From NCBI RefSeq assembly GCF_900770955.1, contig NZ_CAAGLX010000017.1, forward strand, positions 67,260 to 131,259: 64,000 nt of DNA, written 5' to 3'. The DNA comes from an uncultured Phascolarctobacterium sp. GTDB taxonomy: Bacteria; Bacillota; Negativicutes; Acidaminococcales; Acidaminococcaceae. The translations under genes were made by a program, and so were the position numbers. The notes under the pieces were generated by a model. It was not told where the DNA came from and did no database searches. It worked only from the letters and a program-made list of their open reading frames with translations. This document shows, piece after piece, positions 42,195-51,836 of the stretch (positions are counted from its first letter, which is position 1; the number at the start of each line of letters is the position of its first letter).

Positions 42195-43022
42195 TTATCC
42201 TTTCACGCCTGATTGCATAAATGTATTGATAATAAATTTCTGGCAGAAGCCGTAAAGCACTAACGGCGGTAAGCTTGTCAGCGTTGCGACAGCCATGGCA
42301 ATCCCCCATTCACTGCCACCCTCGGCACTGATAAACATCTGCAATGCCAGCGGCAGCGTCAGATTGGCTTTATCCTGCAAAATCAGCAGCGGCCAGAAAT
42401 ATTCGTTCCAGCTGTTAATGAAGAACAAAATCGAAATAGCCAGTACCGAAGGCTTAATTAAAGGCAAAATAACCTTGAACAGCACCTGATGCGGTTTGGC
42501 GCCGTCCAAAATTGCTGCTTCCAGCAAAGGCTTGGGAATACCACGCATGGTCTGACGCATCAGGAAAATACCCATACCGTCTACAAGACCGGGAAGCATA
42601 ACACCGTAGGGTGTATCCAAAAGTCCCAGCTTAGACATCATCAGATAGTTCGGCATAATCAAAACGGTAATGGGGATGAAGAACGTCAGCAGCATACCGT
42701 TGAAAACTGTTTCCTTGTATTTGAAGTTGTAATACACAAAGGCAAAGGCTGCCAGTACACTTGTCGCAGCCTTGCTGGCTGTAACCACGATAGCAATGTA
42801 AAACGTATTCCAGATATAGGTCAGCAGCGGGAAGTTATGTAAAACCGTAGTGTAATTGTCAAAGGTCGGTGGGAACGGCAAAGGATTCAATGTAGATTCA
42901 AAAACCTGATTCAAATCCTTCAGCGAGGTCGAAAGCATAAATACTATCGGCCACAGCATCAGGAAAAATGCAATGAGCAAAAACGCATGCCAATACCATT
43001 CATTACGCAGCTTAGTTTTCAT
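42195..43022 (-). CDS. ugpE: ABC transporter permease, UgpE/MalG type
   Basis: 275 residues, six membrane segments. The EAA loop reads EAAILDGAKPHQVLFKVILPLIKP. It overlaps the next upstream permease gene by 11 bp. Confidence 0.9.
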   Translation of the reverse strand: MKTKLRNEWYWHAFLLIAFFLMLWPIVFMLSTSLKDLNQVFESTLNPLPFPPTFDNYTTVLHNFPLLTYIWNTFYIAIVVTASKAATSVLAAFAFVYYNFKYKETVFNGMLLTFFIPITVLIMPNYLMMSKLGLLDTPYGVMLPGLVDGMGIFLMRQTMRGIPKPLLEAAILDGAKPHQVLFKVILPLIKPSVLAISILFFINSWNEYFWPLLILQDKANLTLPLALQMFISAEGGSEWGIAMAVATLTSLPPLVLYGFCQKFIINTFMQSGVKG

Positions 43023-43890
43023 AGTACACCTTCTTTTCCAGATATTTATTCTTCACAAAGAGGAAGGCAAGATAGCAGACCATGGTGATAACCGCATAGG
43101 CTGCACTGGTGCCTGCCTTGAAGAAGGTGAAGGCATATTGATAAATAATATACACAAGGTTACTGCTGCCCTGATCCGGACCGCCCTGCGTCAGCATATT
43201 TACAGGTACAAGAACGTACTGCAGGCCAAATACCACTGTTATCGTAAAGACGTAAATTGCGGTAGAGGAGGTCATCGGCAGAATAATTTTTTTGAAGATA
43301 ACCCAGTTGGAAGCGTTCTCCAGCTTGGCAGCTTCAATCATCTCCTTGGGAACTGCAACCATAGCAGCCAGCATAACAATAAGATTATAGCCGAAAACCT
43401 TCCAGCTGATAATCGTACAAATGACGAAAATAACCAGATAGTTTTCCTTGAACCAACGCGGCGAAGCGATATCAAACTGGCTGAGAACAATGTTAATCGG
43501 ACCGGCCAGCGGATTGTAAATCCAAAGGAACAAAATGCTCGCTACCGCCAGCGATAAGGTAGACGGCAGGAAAAGAGCGCTACGATAGAAGGCCGTCCAC
43601 CTATGCACTAAATGTCCCAGGATAAACGAATAAAAATAAGGCAAAACAAAATTCAGCACCAGCATAATTGCCACAAACAAAACGGTGTTGATTAAAATTT
43701 TAATCAGCTCGGCAGAGCCAAAAATAGTGATGAAGTTTTCCAGGCCCACAAATTTTTGATTAGGGCTGATCATATTCCAGGAAAAAACACTCAGATAAAT
43801 ATTCTGCAGCAGCGGCCAGTAATAAAATACCAGAAAAAGTACGGCAGCAGGCAGCAGATAAAGCAGTGCTTCCTTGTTGTTCTTACTCAT
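43012..43890 (-). CDS. ugpA: ABC transporter permease, UgpA/MalF type
   Basis: 292 residues, six membrane segments. The EAA loop reads MIEAAKLENASNWVIFKKIILP. Second gene of the importer operon. Confidence 0.9.
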   Translation of the reverse strand: MSKNNKEALLYLLPAAVLFLVFYYWPLLQNIYLSVFSWNMISPNQKFVGLENFITIFGSAELIKILINTVLFVAIMLVLNFVLPYFYSFILGHLVHRWTAFYRSALFLPSTLSLAVASILFLWIYNPLAGPINIVLSQFDIASPRWFKENYLVIFVICTIISWKVFGYNLIVMLAAMVAVPKEMIEAAKLENASNWVIFKKIILPMTSSTAIYVFTITVVFGLQYVLVPVNMLTQGGPDQGSSNLVYIIYQYAFTFFKAGTSAAYAVITMVCYLAFLFVKNKYLEKKVYYEN

Positions 43891-43957
43891 AGCAACCTCC
43901 TTTGCGCTATTAGCAAAATAAGCTGCCGCAACTGCGACAGCTTATTTATCAGACTAA

Positions 43958-45256
43958 TTACAGCAGCTTGTTAATTTTTTCTGCAGTTTGATGTAAAGCG
44001 TCCTTTGCACTCATTTTACCGCTCAGGATAATGTCGCGTGCATCAATCAGCAGTTGTTCAGCCTGCAGGCCGTTAGCACCTGGGAAGCTTGCCCATTTGG
44101 TAACCTTAGTCATTTCCTGCAGAGCCATTTTAATGTTGGGGTTCTCATCAGCAAGCTTTTTGAAGCCCTTCGGATCGTCAGCTACGCCCTTACGAGGAGG
44201 CAGGTAACCGGTACCGGTGCTCCATTTAGCAAGTGCTTCCGGAGATTCCAGATATTTGATGAACTCGATAGCAGCCTTTTGCTTTTCAGCATCCTTGGAA
44301 AATACCATCAGGAAGTTGCCGCCTGCAGGAATCTTGGTCGGTTTGTTGCCGAAAGCAGGGAACGGAGAAGCCATAACCTTGAACTTAGCGCCCTTTTCGA
44401 AGTTAGCACGTTTACCGATGGTAGTGCAAACCATGCCCAGCTTACCGCTCAGATAAGCCTGGAAGCCTTCTTCGTTAGTAGCATGCAGACCACTGCCGTT
44501 TTTAACCATATCAGCTACAACCTGATAAGCTGCAGCAGATTCCGGAGTATCAAAACCGGCTTTAACCTTGCCGTCAACCTTAGTCAGCATTTGGCCGCCG
44601 TTGGATTCGATAAGAGCCTGTTGAGTCCAGTTATCGGCATATTCCTGCATAAAGAAGCCCATGTTGCCGGTTTTATCCTTAATTTGTTTAGCTGCCTTGC
44701 TAACCTCTTCCCAGGTCTTAGGCGGATTTTGCGGATCTAAGCCAGCTTTTTCAAAAATTTCCGGATTGTAGAAGAGTACCGGTACACTTACGGAATACGG
44801 CAGACCGATTTGCTTGCCGTCTTCGGTCTGAGCCAGCTGCAGTACGTTCGGCAGATAATTGTCTTTCATAAAGTTTTCATCGCCGGCAGCTTTAAATGCT
44901 TCGTTCAAATCGGTATATTTAAAGTTTTCAGCAGCGTAGTTCAGGAAGGAATAACCCATTTGGACTACGTCCGGATTCTTGCCGGAAGCCATAGCAGCCT
45001 GCAGGTTTTGCGTCAAGCCCTTGTACATATCCGGGTTATATTTTTCTACTACCTCAATATTCGGATGAGTTTTGTTGAAGTCGGCAACCAATTCCTTTAC
45101 GGTTGCGCCGCCAAAGCTCTCAGCAGCAACGTGCCAATATTCAATTTGCACCTTCTTACCAGTGTCAGCACTTTTCTTATCACTACCGCAGCCAACAAGT
45201 GCTGTAGTTGCCAGCAGCGAAATCATTGCTGCTGCCAAAACTTTTTTCAGTTTCAT
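43958..45256 (-). CDS. ugpB: Solute-binding lipoprotein of the importer, family 1 (UgpB-like)
   Basis: 432 residues from the ATG at 45256, which is eight bases after GGAGG. The ATG two codons earlier sits too close to that site. A lipoprotein signal peptide ends LVG-C-GS. The mature protein shows IEYWHVAAESFGG, KNPDVVQMGYSFLNYA, LPYSVSVPVLFYNPEIFEKAG and PFPAFGNKP. The ligand is glycerol-3-phosphate, a glycerophosphodiester or a sugar. First gene of the operon. Confidence 0.9.
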   Translation of the reverse strand: MKLKKVLAAAMISLLATTALVGCGSDKKSADTGKKVQIEYWHVAAESFGGATVKELVADFNKTHPNIEVVEKYNPDMYKGLTQNLQAAMASGKNPDVVQMGYSFLNYAAENFKYTDLNEAFKAAGDENFMKDNYLPNVLQLAQTEDGKQIGLPYSVSVPVLFYNPEIFEKAGLDPQNPPKTWEEVSKAAKQIKDKTGNMGFFMQEYADNWTQQALIESNGGQMLTKVDGKVKAGFDTPESAAAYQVVADMVKNGSGLHATNEEGFQAYLSGKLGMVCTTIGKRANFEKGAKFKVMASPFPAFGNKPTKIPAGGNFLMVFSKDAEKQKAAIEFIKYLESPEALAKWSTGTGYLPPRKGVADDPKGFKKLADENPNIKMALQEMTKVTKWASFPGANGLQAEQLLIDARDIILSGKMSAKDALHQTAEKINKLL

Positions 45257-45396
45257 TTCCATTCCTCCGTTTACTGATATTCCACAAAAATTATTGTTGT
45301 CATCTCTACAACGTGCTTTTATTGTAACGGAAGAATGTAAAATCCAAAGCAGAATTGCAGTTAAATCTATGTTAAAAAGCTTACAGAAATGAGAAA

Positions 45397-45431
45397 AATA
45401 CCGTCCGTAGTTTTCACATGCGGACGGTATT
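45397..45431 (-). terminator. Terminator of the type III-A CRISPR-Cas locus
   Basis: A perfect 11-bp stem, AATACCGTCCG with CGGACGGTATT, followed on the minus strand by TTTCTC. It closes the leftward cas block after csm6. Confidence 0.88.
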
Positions 45432-45451
45432 GTAAGCGAAGGAGCTATATG

Positions 45452-46765
45452 CTATTTATTGAATTCATTTAAGCTGTCAACTATTCTCCTGTTTAAATCA
45501 TCATATACATTACGTTTGCAGATGTACTCTCCTTCCATAATCAACAAAAATGCCTTACGCAGATGCTGAACAATTTGGTAGGAACTCAGCTTAGGCTCTA
45601 TAGACTGCAAATTTTCTTCCGTAACATCAGTTAAAATAGTATGCGCTATTTTATTCCGCTGATTTTTCTCTACCTCTCGAAGAATCTGTAATTCTCCCAT
45701 AAGTTCTGTTTTCACAGATTTTAAAGACTCCAAAATCAGCAGCATATTAGAAAAGGAAAGCTCTGTATCCCTAAAGCCTTGACGAAAATAATAATTCAGA
45801 TAAGAAAATACATCCGGTGCTTCTTTTTTCAGCTTATCCACACTTATTTTCCAACTGCTATTATTATTTCGTTTGTTGTAACAAAAGCTTTCAGGTTTAA
45901 GCGCAGCATGATTTTCGAAATAATAAAGCAGTAATTCATACAAAAACGGCGTCAGTTTAGGGATGAATTCTGCCAATTCTCCTTTTCTCTGATGTAACTC
46001 CATGACCATCAAAAACTCATTCAATTTTTTCACGGAATTATTATGATAAATATTTTCCTTACCCATCCCCTTAAATGCTTCATTTATCAGCAGCTTGGAA
46101 CGTAAATCCGCATGCCTTAGCAATTTACCGGTTTCTTCAACAAACATTGCTTTATTTTTGTTATACATTGTCAACGCTGCTCTATATTCATAATTGTTAA
46201 TCAAACTAATCAACTGATGCCGTATACTATAACGCCGCAAAAGTGAAAGCGGTGCTTCATGGCAACGGCATGTATAATCAGGAACATTATCAAAATTATT
46301 TTCTATTACAATATTGATATCTTCATTATCCTGCGTCGCATGCGCTGTTCTATTAGATGCCCTTTGCGGTGAATCTACCTGAATGGCACGAACGTTTTCA
46401 AAATCCGTGGCTAAAAAGCTCATCACCGTTTTCATTTGCGGTGTGCCTGAGCTTAAATTCAGTAAAATCTCTTCTTCCGGAAACTCCTTTCGCAGTTCAA
46501 GAAAGCCTTCTGCCAAAGGCACCAGTTCTTCCATAAGCTGTACATTAACTATATCAGTATAAATAAAATCAAATTTGCACTCAGGCACATTATACTCCAT
46601 CGCTTTAGAGTATATATGCCTGTTTTTTTCTTTTGCAGACATTTCCGCGCTTAAGAATATCCGCACGTATTTAGGCCTATATGTTCTTATTATGTGCAGC
46701 ATCGCACCATCATAGCAATCTCTGATAGGATCCGTATCACCGGCAGGTGTATATAAAATGCTCAT
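45452..46765 (-). CDS. csm6: Csm6, CARF-HEPN ribonuclease
   Basis: 437 residues. The N-terminal CARF-like domain (about 1-180) has NLSSGTPQMKTVM as the ligand-loop motif. The C-terminal HEPN domain has the catalytic RxxxxH in NQRNKIAHTI near residue 390. Csm6 is a non-specific RNase switched on by cyclic oligoadenylate made by Cas10. The gene follows cas2 by 16 bp. Confidence 0.9.
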   Translation of the reverse strand: MSILYTPAGDTDPIRDCYDGAMLHIIRTYRPKYVRIFLSAEMSAKEKNRHIYSKAMEYNVPECKFDFIYTDIVNVQLMEELVPLAEGFLELRKEFPEEEILLNLSSGTPQMKTVMSFLATDFENVRAIQVDSPQRASNRTAHATQDNEDINIVIENNFDNVPDYTCRCHEAPLSLLRRYSIRHQLISLINNYEYRAALTMYNKNKAMFVEETGKLLRHADLRSKLLINEAFKGMGKENIYHNNSVKKLNEFLMVMELHQRKGELAEFIPKLTPFLYELLLYYFENHAALKPESFCYNKRNNNSSWKISVDKLKKEAPDVFSYLNYYFRQGFRDTELSFSNMLLILESLKSVKTELMGELQILREVEKNQRNKIAHTILTDVTEENLQSIEPKLSSYQIVQHLRKAFLLIMEGEYICKRNVYDDLNRRIVDSLNEFNK

Positions 46766-46781
46766 TTATCTCATCTCCAAA

Positions 46782-47060
46782 TTACAAAATAACGCAGTCC
46801 ATTTCCTTACGCTCGCCAATTCCCCAAGTATATACATCTATAATATCATCCAATACATATACCCGCAAGGAATCGACTGCTTCATCAATCAAAATACTGC
46901 TTTCTCGTAGCATTTTTTCATATTGCCGACGATTAAGTAATGCTTCAAAAGCAGATTTTTGTACACGGACACCATAAGCCTCAAGACATTTTACCATCTT
47001 ATTACGGCGTTTATTATCGACAATATCATAAATCATTAAAACTATAAATTTTCGCTCCAT
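46782..47060 (-). CDS. cas2: Cas2
   Basis: 92 residues, typical Cas2 ferredoxin-like fold: MIYDIVDNKRRNKMVKCLEA, catalytic-like Asp in YDIVD, then GVRVQKSAFEA. It bridges Cas1 dimers during spacer capture. The start overlaps the cas1 stop by one base. Confidence 0.95.
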   Translation of the reverse strand: MERKFIVLMIYDIVDNKRRNKMVKCLEAYGVRVQKSAFEALLNRRQYEKMLRESSILIDEAVDSLRVYVLDDIIDVYTWGIGERKEMDCVIL

Positions 47061-48052
47061 TATCTCAACTCCAATGGTTCATAAAGAGTGATATCGCTAT
47101 GCAGGATTACACTAGCATATTTACGACACTGTTGCCTAATACTTTCGCGATAAGTATATTTATTTTCAAAATATTGGTTATCTGAACGTAACTTTTTATT
47201 ATATGTCTGCAAATATATTTTACGAGCTTCGGTGTTTAAAAAACAGCCAGTTTCATTTGTTTCAAACATATCTTTCGTCAACATATTTCTCTTTACCATT
47301 GCTAAAACCATAGAATCAATCAATGGCGCACGCCATTCTTCAATTAAATCCGAAACTAACGCAGGATGTCCTTTAGCAATTCTGTGCATAAAACCAACGT
47401 AAGGATGCAAACCCAAAGCCAACACATTGCTCATAATCTCATTGAACAACATACTGTAACCTAAACTCAACATAGAATTAAATGGATCTCGTGGTGGCAT
47501 TTTAGTACGTTTTTCAAATTTAAATTCATCTGGAACTATAGCACCTAAAGCACAAAAATAAATACGACTTATAATTCCTTCAAAGCCCATTAAAGAATGT
47601 AAATCATCTGCCTGACAAATATTTTTTCTTATTGCTAAAATATTGCGAATGCTTGTGTCTACATTATCAAGTTTTAAATTGCGATTATATCGACGTAAAA
47701 TTGTCAGCTGATTATGTACCTTAGCATAAATAATCTTTTTGGCAAGCTCAAAATATAACTTTTCTTCCTGCAAAAGTTCAAATTGTTTTTGATGCTTAAT
47801 TATATCAATAGAACCATTGCTTAAAAGCGAGCCAAAGAAATGACCTCTTCCAGAAAGCCACGATAGAGGTATGTTTCGCTCTAAAAATTCTGTAATTAAT
47901 CCTGAAGAAATTTGTACACTATCTACCAAGGTAACATCTTCTATTCTTTCCAACGGCACCTCTAAAAGAACCTCATTGTTACGCCCGACTAAAACATGAC
48001 CTCCGCGTTTTCGTAAATACGCTCCGCTTTCCGTAATATACAAAGAAGTCAT
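47060..48052 (-). CDS. cas1: Cas1 integrase
   Basis: 330 residues. Metal ligands: Glu in SLMGFEGIISRIYF, His in YVGFMHRIAKGHPAL, and Asp/Glu in VSDLIEEWRAPLIDS. The start follows AGGAGG, just beyond the array, so it could have its own promoter or be read through from the array. Its codons look AT-richer than those of its neighbours. Confidence 0.95.
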   Translation of the reverse strand: MTSLYITESGAYLRKRGGHVLVGRNNEVLLEVPLERIEDVTLVDSVQISSGLITEFLERNIPLSWLSGRGHFFGSLLSNGSIDIIKHQKQFELLQEEKLYFELAKKIIYAKVHNQLTILRRYNRNLKLDNVDTSIRNILAIRKNICQADDLHSLMGFEGIISRIYFCALGAIVPDEFKFEKRTKMPPRDPFNSMLSLGYSMLFNEIMSNVLALGLHPYVGFMHRIAKGHPALVSDLIEEWRAPLIDSMVLAMVKRNMLTKDMFETNETGCFLNTEARKIYLQTYNKKLRSDNQYFENKYTYRESIRQQCRKYASVILHSDITLYEPLELR

Positions 48053-48088
48053 TTTTTATCCCTCCTAGAAAATATTTTCTTATTTCAA

Positions 48089-48765
48089 AATTCCGTCCCC
48101 TATTTTGGGGTTATCTCTAAAATCAACAGCTATGATTACGATGATAAGGCAAGGGAGCGCAGGTTTCCGTCCCCTAATTTGGGGTTATCTCTAAATTAAG
48201 AGCTGCCTGCCCGCATTGACGAGCGCAGAAAACATTTCCGTCCCCTAATTTGGGGTTATCTCTAAAATTAATTGTCCTGCCGTCGTGGGATAAGACAAAA
48301 GGCGACGGTTTCCGTCCCCTAATTTGGGGTTATCTCTAAATTATATCGGTGATTGCTCAATTCGTGCCATTTGCACGGCGTTTCCGTCCCCTAATTTGGG
48401 GTTATCTCTAAATTTTAACAAAGGCACATATACACCGATTGAAGAAATGCCGTTTCCGTCCCCTAATTTGGGGTTATCTCTAAATTCCGAAGTAGATGGT
48501 AACGGCAATGTATATTGGTTTCCGTCCCCTAATTTGGGGTTATCTCTAAATTAAGCAATCGCTGACATCAAAGGTAACTGGATTGACTATGTTTCCGTCC
48601 CCTAATTTGGGGTTATCTCTAAATTAGGAAGTCGAGTTAGATTGGAAAGCGCCGTTAGATGTTTCCGTCCCCTAATTTGGGGTTATCTCTAAATTAACTA
48701 GCGAGATGACAATAGTCCCGCGTCGGTACAGTTTCCGTCCCCTAATTTGGGGTTATCTCTAAATT
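48089..48765 (-). CRISPR. CRISPR array, 10 repeats of 35 bp, 9 spacers
   Basis: The plus-strand repeat begins GTTTCCGTCCCC and ends ATCTCTAAATT. Starts: 48089 (degenerate: first two bases AA, T at 15, A at 34), 48163, 48234 (A first, A at 34), 48308, 48380, 48452, 48518, 48591, 48661, 48731. Spacers are 31-39 bp. On the minus strand the repeat ends ACGGAAAC, a type III crRNA tag. The degenerate copy near cas1 is the trailer end, so transcription is leftward and the leader is on the right. Confidence 0.97.
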
Positions 48766-48905
48766 CCTGTCCCTGCAAGTCCGCCTGCCATAAGGCCTGC
48801 CCCCACCATTTGCGGCGCAGGCCTTACCAACAGACCTCTTGCCCTAAAAACGACCTGCCTCGCACCCTCAAAATCCACTCTACAAGCGGTGCGGCGCAGT
48901 TTCAC
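48766..48905 (-). promoter_or_regulatory. CRISPR leader, GC-rich and structured
   Basis: The 140 bp between array and cas6 is not AT-rich as leaders usually are. It holds a 10-bp stem TAAGGCCTGC with GCAGGCCTTA (48791-48826) and a direct repeat TGCGGCGCAG at 48811 and 48890. Its role as leader is inferred from the array polarity. Confidence 0.6.
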
Positions 48906-49667
48906 TCAAAATCTTTCATTCAATGAGGTTTTAACTGCCCCCATTCCCAAGGCAGTCTTAATTCCTATACCACTATAATTAGCATATTCACCCAACATAG
49001 CGATAATCCTGTTGCACATCACATTATTCTTCATGCCTAACACATATAAGCCTCTAAATGCCGGTATGTGCGCGCCGTCTACACTAAAGGAGCGTAAGCT
49101 AAGTTTATAATCAGCAACGTATGTTTCCTGCGCCAAGTCTTGTGCTAATCCAAGCGCATCCAGTCTTTCCTTATCAGCAAAGCTGTTCCAGCGCTTTATA
49201 AGACTGCCAAGCAGAAATTGCGGTTGAGGAAAAATAACATATTGCCCTTCGCTTTTAAAACTGCAGGATGTCAAAAAATTACAGCTCAAATATTTTCCTG
49301 CTAAAGGCTGTGCAAAGCATTTTTCTGCAATTGCAGCATAACTGGTTTCCGGCAGATATTCCTTGCTCACAAGCTGTACTTCCATCTGTTTTTTCTTCAG
49401 ATAAACAGTCGCCGGCAGTGAAAAGGCTGCTCCCAATAACTCATCATCTGCTTGCTTATTCAGCGATGTCAAGCGCCAATAAACACCGGCACGTTCCTTA
49501 TCAAAATAAAGATACTGGCTATACGGACGCAAGCTTTGTTGATGCAAAAGCTCTGCATATGTGCTGTCAATATGCTCCATCAGCACGCCGTGCAGCAATG
49601 AGCAGGCAGACTGCGTAAGCTTTGCGCCTGTCGGAGCAGCTAACCTTATTTCCAATGAACGAATCAT
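48906..49667 (-). CDS. cas6: Cas6 pre-crRNA endoribonuclease
   Basis: 253 residues. Two RRM-like folds. The C-terminal glycine-rich loop GIGIKTALGMGAV, near residues 234-246, is the Cas6 signature. It cuts the repeat to leave the 8-base 5' tag. The start overlaps csm5 by 4 bp. Confidence 0.92.
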   Translation of the reverse strand: MIRSLEIRLAAPTGAKLTQSACSLLHGVLMEHIDSTYAELLHQQSLRPYSQYLYFDKERAGVYWRLTSLNKQADDELLGAAFSLPATVYLKKKQMEVQLVSKEYLPETSYAAIAEKCFAQPLAGKYLSCNFLTSCSFKSEGQYVIFPQPQFLLGSLIKRWNSFADKERLDALGLAQDLAQETYVADYKLSLRSFSVDGAHIPAFRGLYVLGMKNNVMCNRIIAMLGEYANYSGIGIKTALGMGAVKTSLNERF

Positions 49668-50827
49668 ACTTTGCGCACCTCCGCAACTCCCATCAGCATC
49701 AGCTTACCGTTATAATTTGTACATTTAAGAGTACGCGGTGCAATAACTTTATCGCGCAGTAAATGCTTGTGATTTTTAAAGCTTTTATCCAGCAATACCT
49801 TGATAGTATTTTTAGCAGTATCTTTATCCGGAGCCAACATAGCTAAAAGAGTTTTACTCAAAAAGCCTGTATTCCCGCCAAGGAACATATTGCCGGCTGA
49901 TACACCTTGAAATACTTCTTGATACTCTTTTCCAAACGCCTGTTGCAACAAATCTGTCACCGCCGCAAAAAAGCTGTGCGTTGCCTTCAATAAATCGTCA
50001 ACGCTGCTAATGCCAATGGTACTCATAACAGCCTTTTCAATCTTTACATCAAAGAACAGCTCTGCTTCGGGAAGCATGCATTCTCTGAAAATCGGAAGCT
50101 TTTTGGGAGAAGCCTTATCAAATTTATCAAGCCCGCCATCAACCTTTTGTAAAATAGCTGTCTGCATTTTCCGGCTTGCATAGGTATCACTGACCTGTAA
50201 GCCACGCATTGCGCTACAAACCGCATTATTACTGCGAATACCAGCATCCAACAATCGCAAAGTATGCAATAATTCATTTTCCAAATCACTGATCAGTTTA
50301 TTTAAATCTTTATAAGGTTTAAAATAATTACTGCTAATTTTTTCCTGAATCTGCCGCCAATATTTAACCTTAACATCCTGTCTTTTCTGCAAAAGAGTAT
50401 ACAAAATCGCTGTTCTGAACACGCCTTTTATACTGCTTCCCGGAACATATAGACTTCCATCAGGCTGCTGAATATGTCTGTTAATATCATTGAGCGTTTT
50501 CTTTTTTTCGTTATCCATCAGATTAACTGTTGCCTGTGCTTCTGAAGTTATAACAGTACGTACATCATCTATATCGTATCCCTGCATCCTAAGCCATTCC
50601 AACAAGCTCTGTTTATCCCTAAAGTTTGCAAGATAGCTTTCATATTTTTTCAACAGCATATGCTTATAAATAAACATATGCCATTGATGCAGATTCAAAA
50701 AATATACCTTCTGCCTTCTGCTATCATACAAATAATCCTTAGCTCCCAACACTATACCGTCAGAAATATTTATAGGTGTAACTGCCTTCAGACACATTTT
50801 TGCTGTTTCAAATTGTTTGCTATTCAT
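49664..50827 (-). CDS. csm5: Csm5 (RAMP, Cas7 group)
   Basis: 387 residues. RAMP motif VPGSSIKGVFRTAILYTLLQ near residue 155, C-terminal LGGNTGFLSKTLLAML. It caps the 3' end of the Csm complex and recruits nucleases that trim crRNA. It overlaps csm4 by 8 bp and cas6 by 4 bp. Confidence 0.92.
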   Translation of the reverse strand: MNSKQFETAKMCLKAVTPINISDGIVLGAKDYLYDSRRQKVYFLNLHQWHMFIYKHMLLKKYESYLANFRDKQSLLEWLRMQGYDIDDVRTVITSEAQATVNLMDNEKKKTLNDINRHIQQPDGSLYVPGSSIKGVFRTAILYTLLQKRQDVKVKYWRQIQEKISSNYFKPYKDLNKLISDLENELLHTLRLLDAGIRSNNAVCSAMRGLQVSDTYASRKMQTAILQKVDGGLDKFDKASPKKLPIFRECMLPEAELFFDVKIEKAVMSTIGISSVDDLLKATHSFFAAVTDLLQQAFGKEYQEVFQGVSAGNMFLGGNTGFLSKTLLAMLAPDKDTAKNTIKVLLDKSFKNHKHLLRDKVIAPRTLKCTNYNGKLMLMGVAEVRKV

Positions 50828-51833
50828 TTTTTAACCCCACAAACATACCTATTCCATCACGGTAAACATCATGTGCTAAACCGTCCACAGTCTGCTGCAG
50901 CATTTGTCCGCGTAACCTTTCAGGAAAGCATGAGCCCTCCTGCAGCATGTAAATACTGTTACGCTTAATATTATCTTTTGCCGCAGATGAGGCAATAAAA
51001 CCACCACGCTTAATCAGCTTATAGCTTCCCTGCTTAACAACTGCTATTTCATCAGCACCGGGACATACAGGAGCAAGACACATTTGATATTTACTTTTTT
51101 CGTTAAACAGCATTAATGCGATGGCAGTATCATCGTCATAGACACCACCATCATCAAACAACTCCAATTCATCATCAGCCAGTTCGAATTTACCATAACC
51201 ACTACTACGCTTACCACCTATGCCACTATAGCCAAGACTAAGCAACAAATCCTTTATCAAAGTAAACTCTTCTTCATGCTCAACACCCAGTATGAAATAC
51301 AAACCGGAGTGCTCACTGAATACATAACTGCCAACATAATATGGAAGCGGTTTTTCCTCACGCATTGCAACTCTCCCGGCAACAAGCGGAGCAGCAAATT
51401 CCGGCACAGCAAATTGCCCATTACTCCCCCCATACTTCAGCAAGCTATTAATCTGCGAAGCACGTATATATGTTGATTTTTTCTGCTTTTTCAGCTCAGT
51501 AGCTAATTGTTTGATTTCCTCAAAGCTTTTTGCTGGCTGTTGCTCTTCTTGCTCCAGCTTTAGCAACGGTTTTGGTAAGTAAAAATATAAATCATCATCA
51601 GCAGTACGCCAATAGGGAAATAAGCTGGAAAAAACTATCTTTCCTTCTGCTGTTTTTTTCACCAACTTTTCTACTGCATCACTCCCTTTATTTGCAGCTT
51701 CATTACATAAGGCTGCAAACAATGTATCCGCACTGCATTGAATTGAAAACTTATCCAACCCGCCGCCATTGGCAGTGTCACCGAAATGTACCGGTGTCAA
51801 AAATTTCAAGGTAAAAATATAATACATCATCAT
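50820..51833 (-). CDS. csm4: Csm4 (RAMP, Cas5 group)
   Basis: 337 residues. Opens YYIFTLKFLTPVHFGD. Glycine-rich motif YSGIGGKRSSGYGKFEL near residue 205. It binds the 5' crRNA tag and contacts Cas10. Three alternative starts lie within the first codons. Four bases separate it from csm3. Confidence 0.92.
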   Translation of the reverse strand: MMMYYIFTLKFLTPVHFGDTANGGGLDKFSIQCSADTLFAALCNEAANKGSDAVEKLVKKTAEGKIVFSSLFPYWRTADDDLYFYLPKPLLKLEQEEQQPAKSFEEIKQLATELKKQKKSTYIRASQINSLLKYGGSNGQFAVPEFAAPLVAGRVAMREEKPLPYYVGSYVFSEHSGLYFILGVEHEEEFTLIKDLLLSLGYSGIGGKRSSGYGKFELADDELELFDDGGVYDDDTAIALMLFNEKSKYQMCLAPVCPGADEIAVVKQGSYKLIKRGGFIASSAAKDNIKRNSIYMLQEGSCFPERLRGQMLQQTVDGLAHDVYRDGIGMFVGLKNE

Positions 51834-51836
51834 GCA

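Noticed and set aside
48324..48554. ORF with repeated FPSPNLGLSLN peptide
   Set aside because: It is a translation of CRISPR repeats and spacers; the period matches repeat plus spacer.
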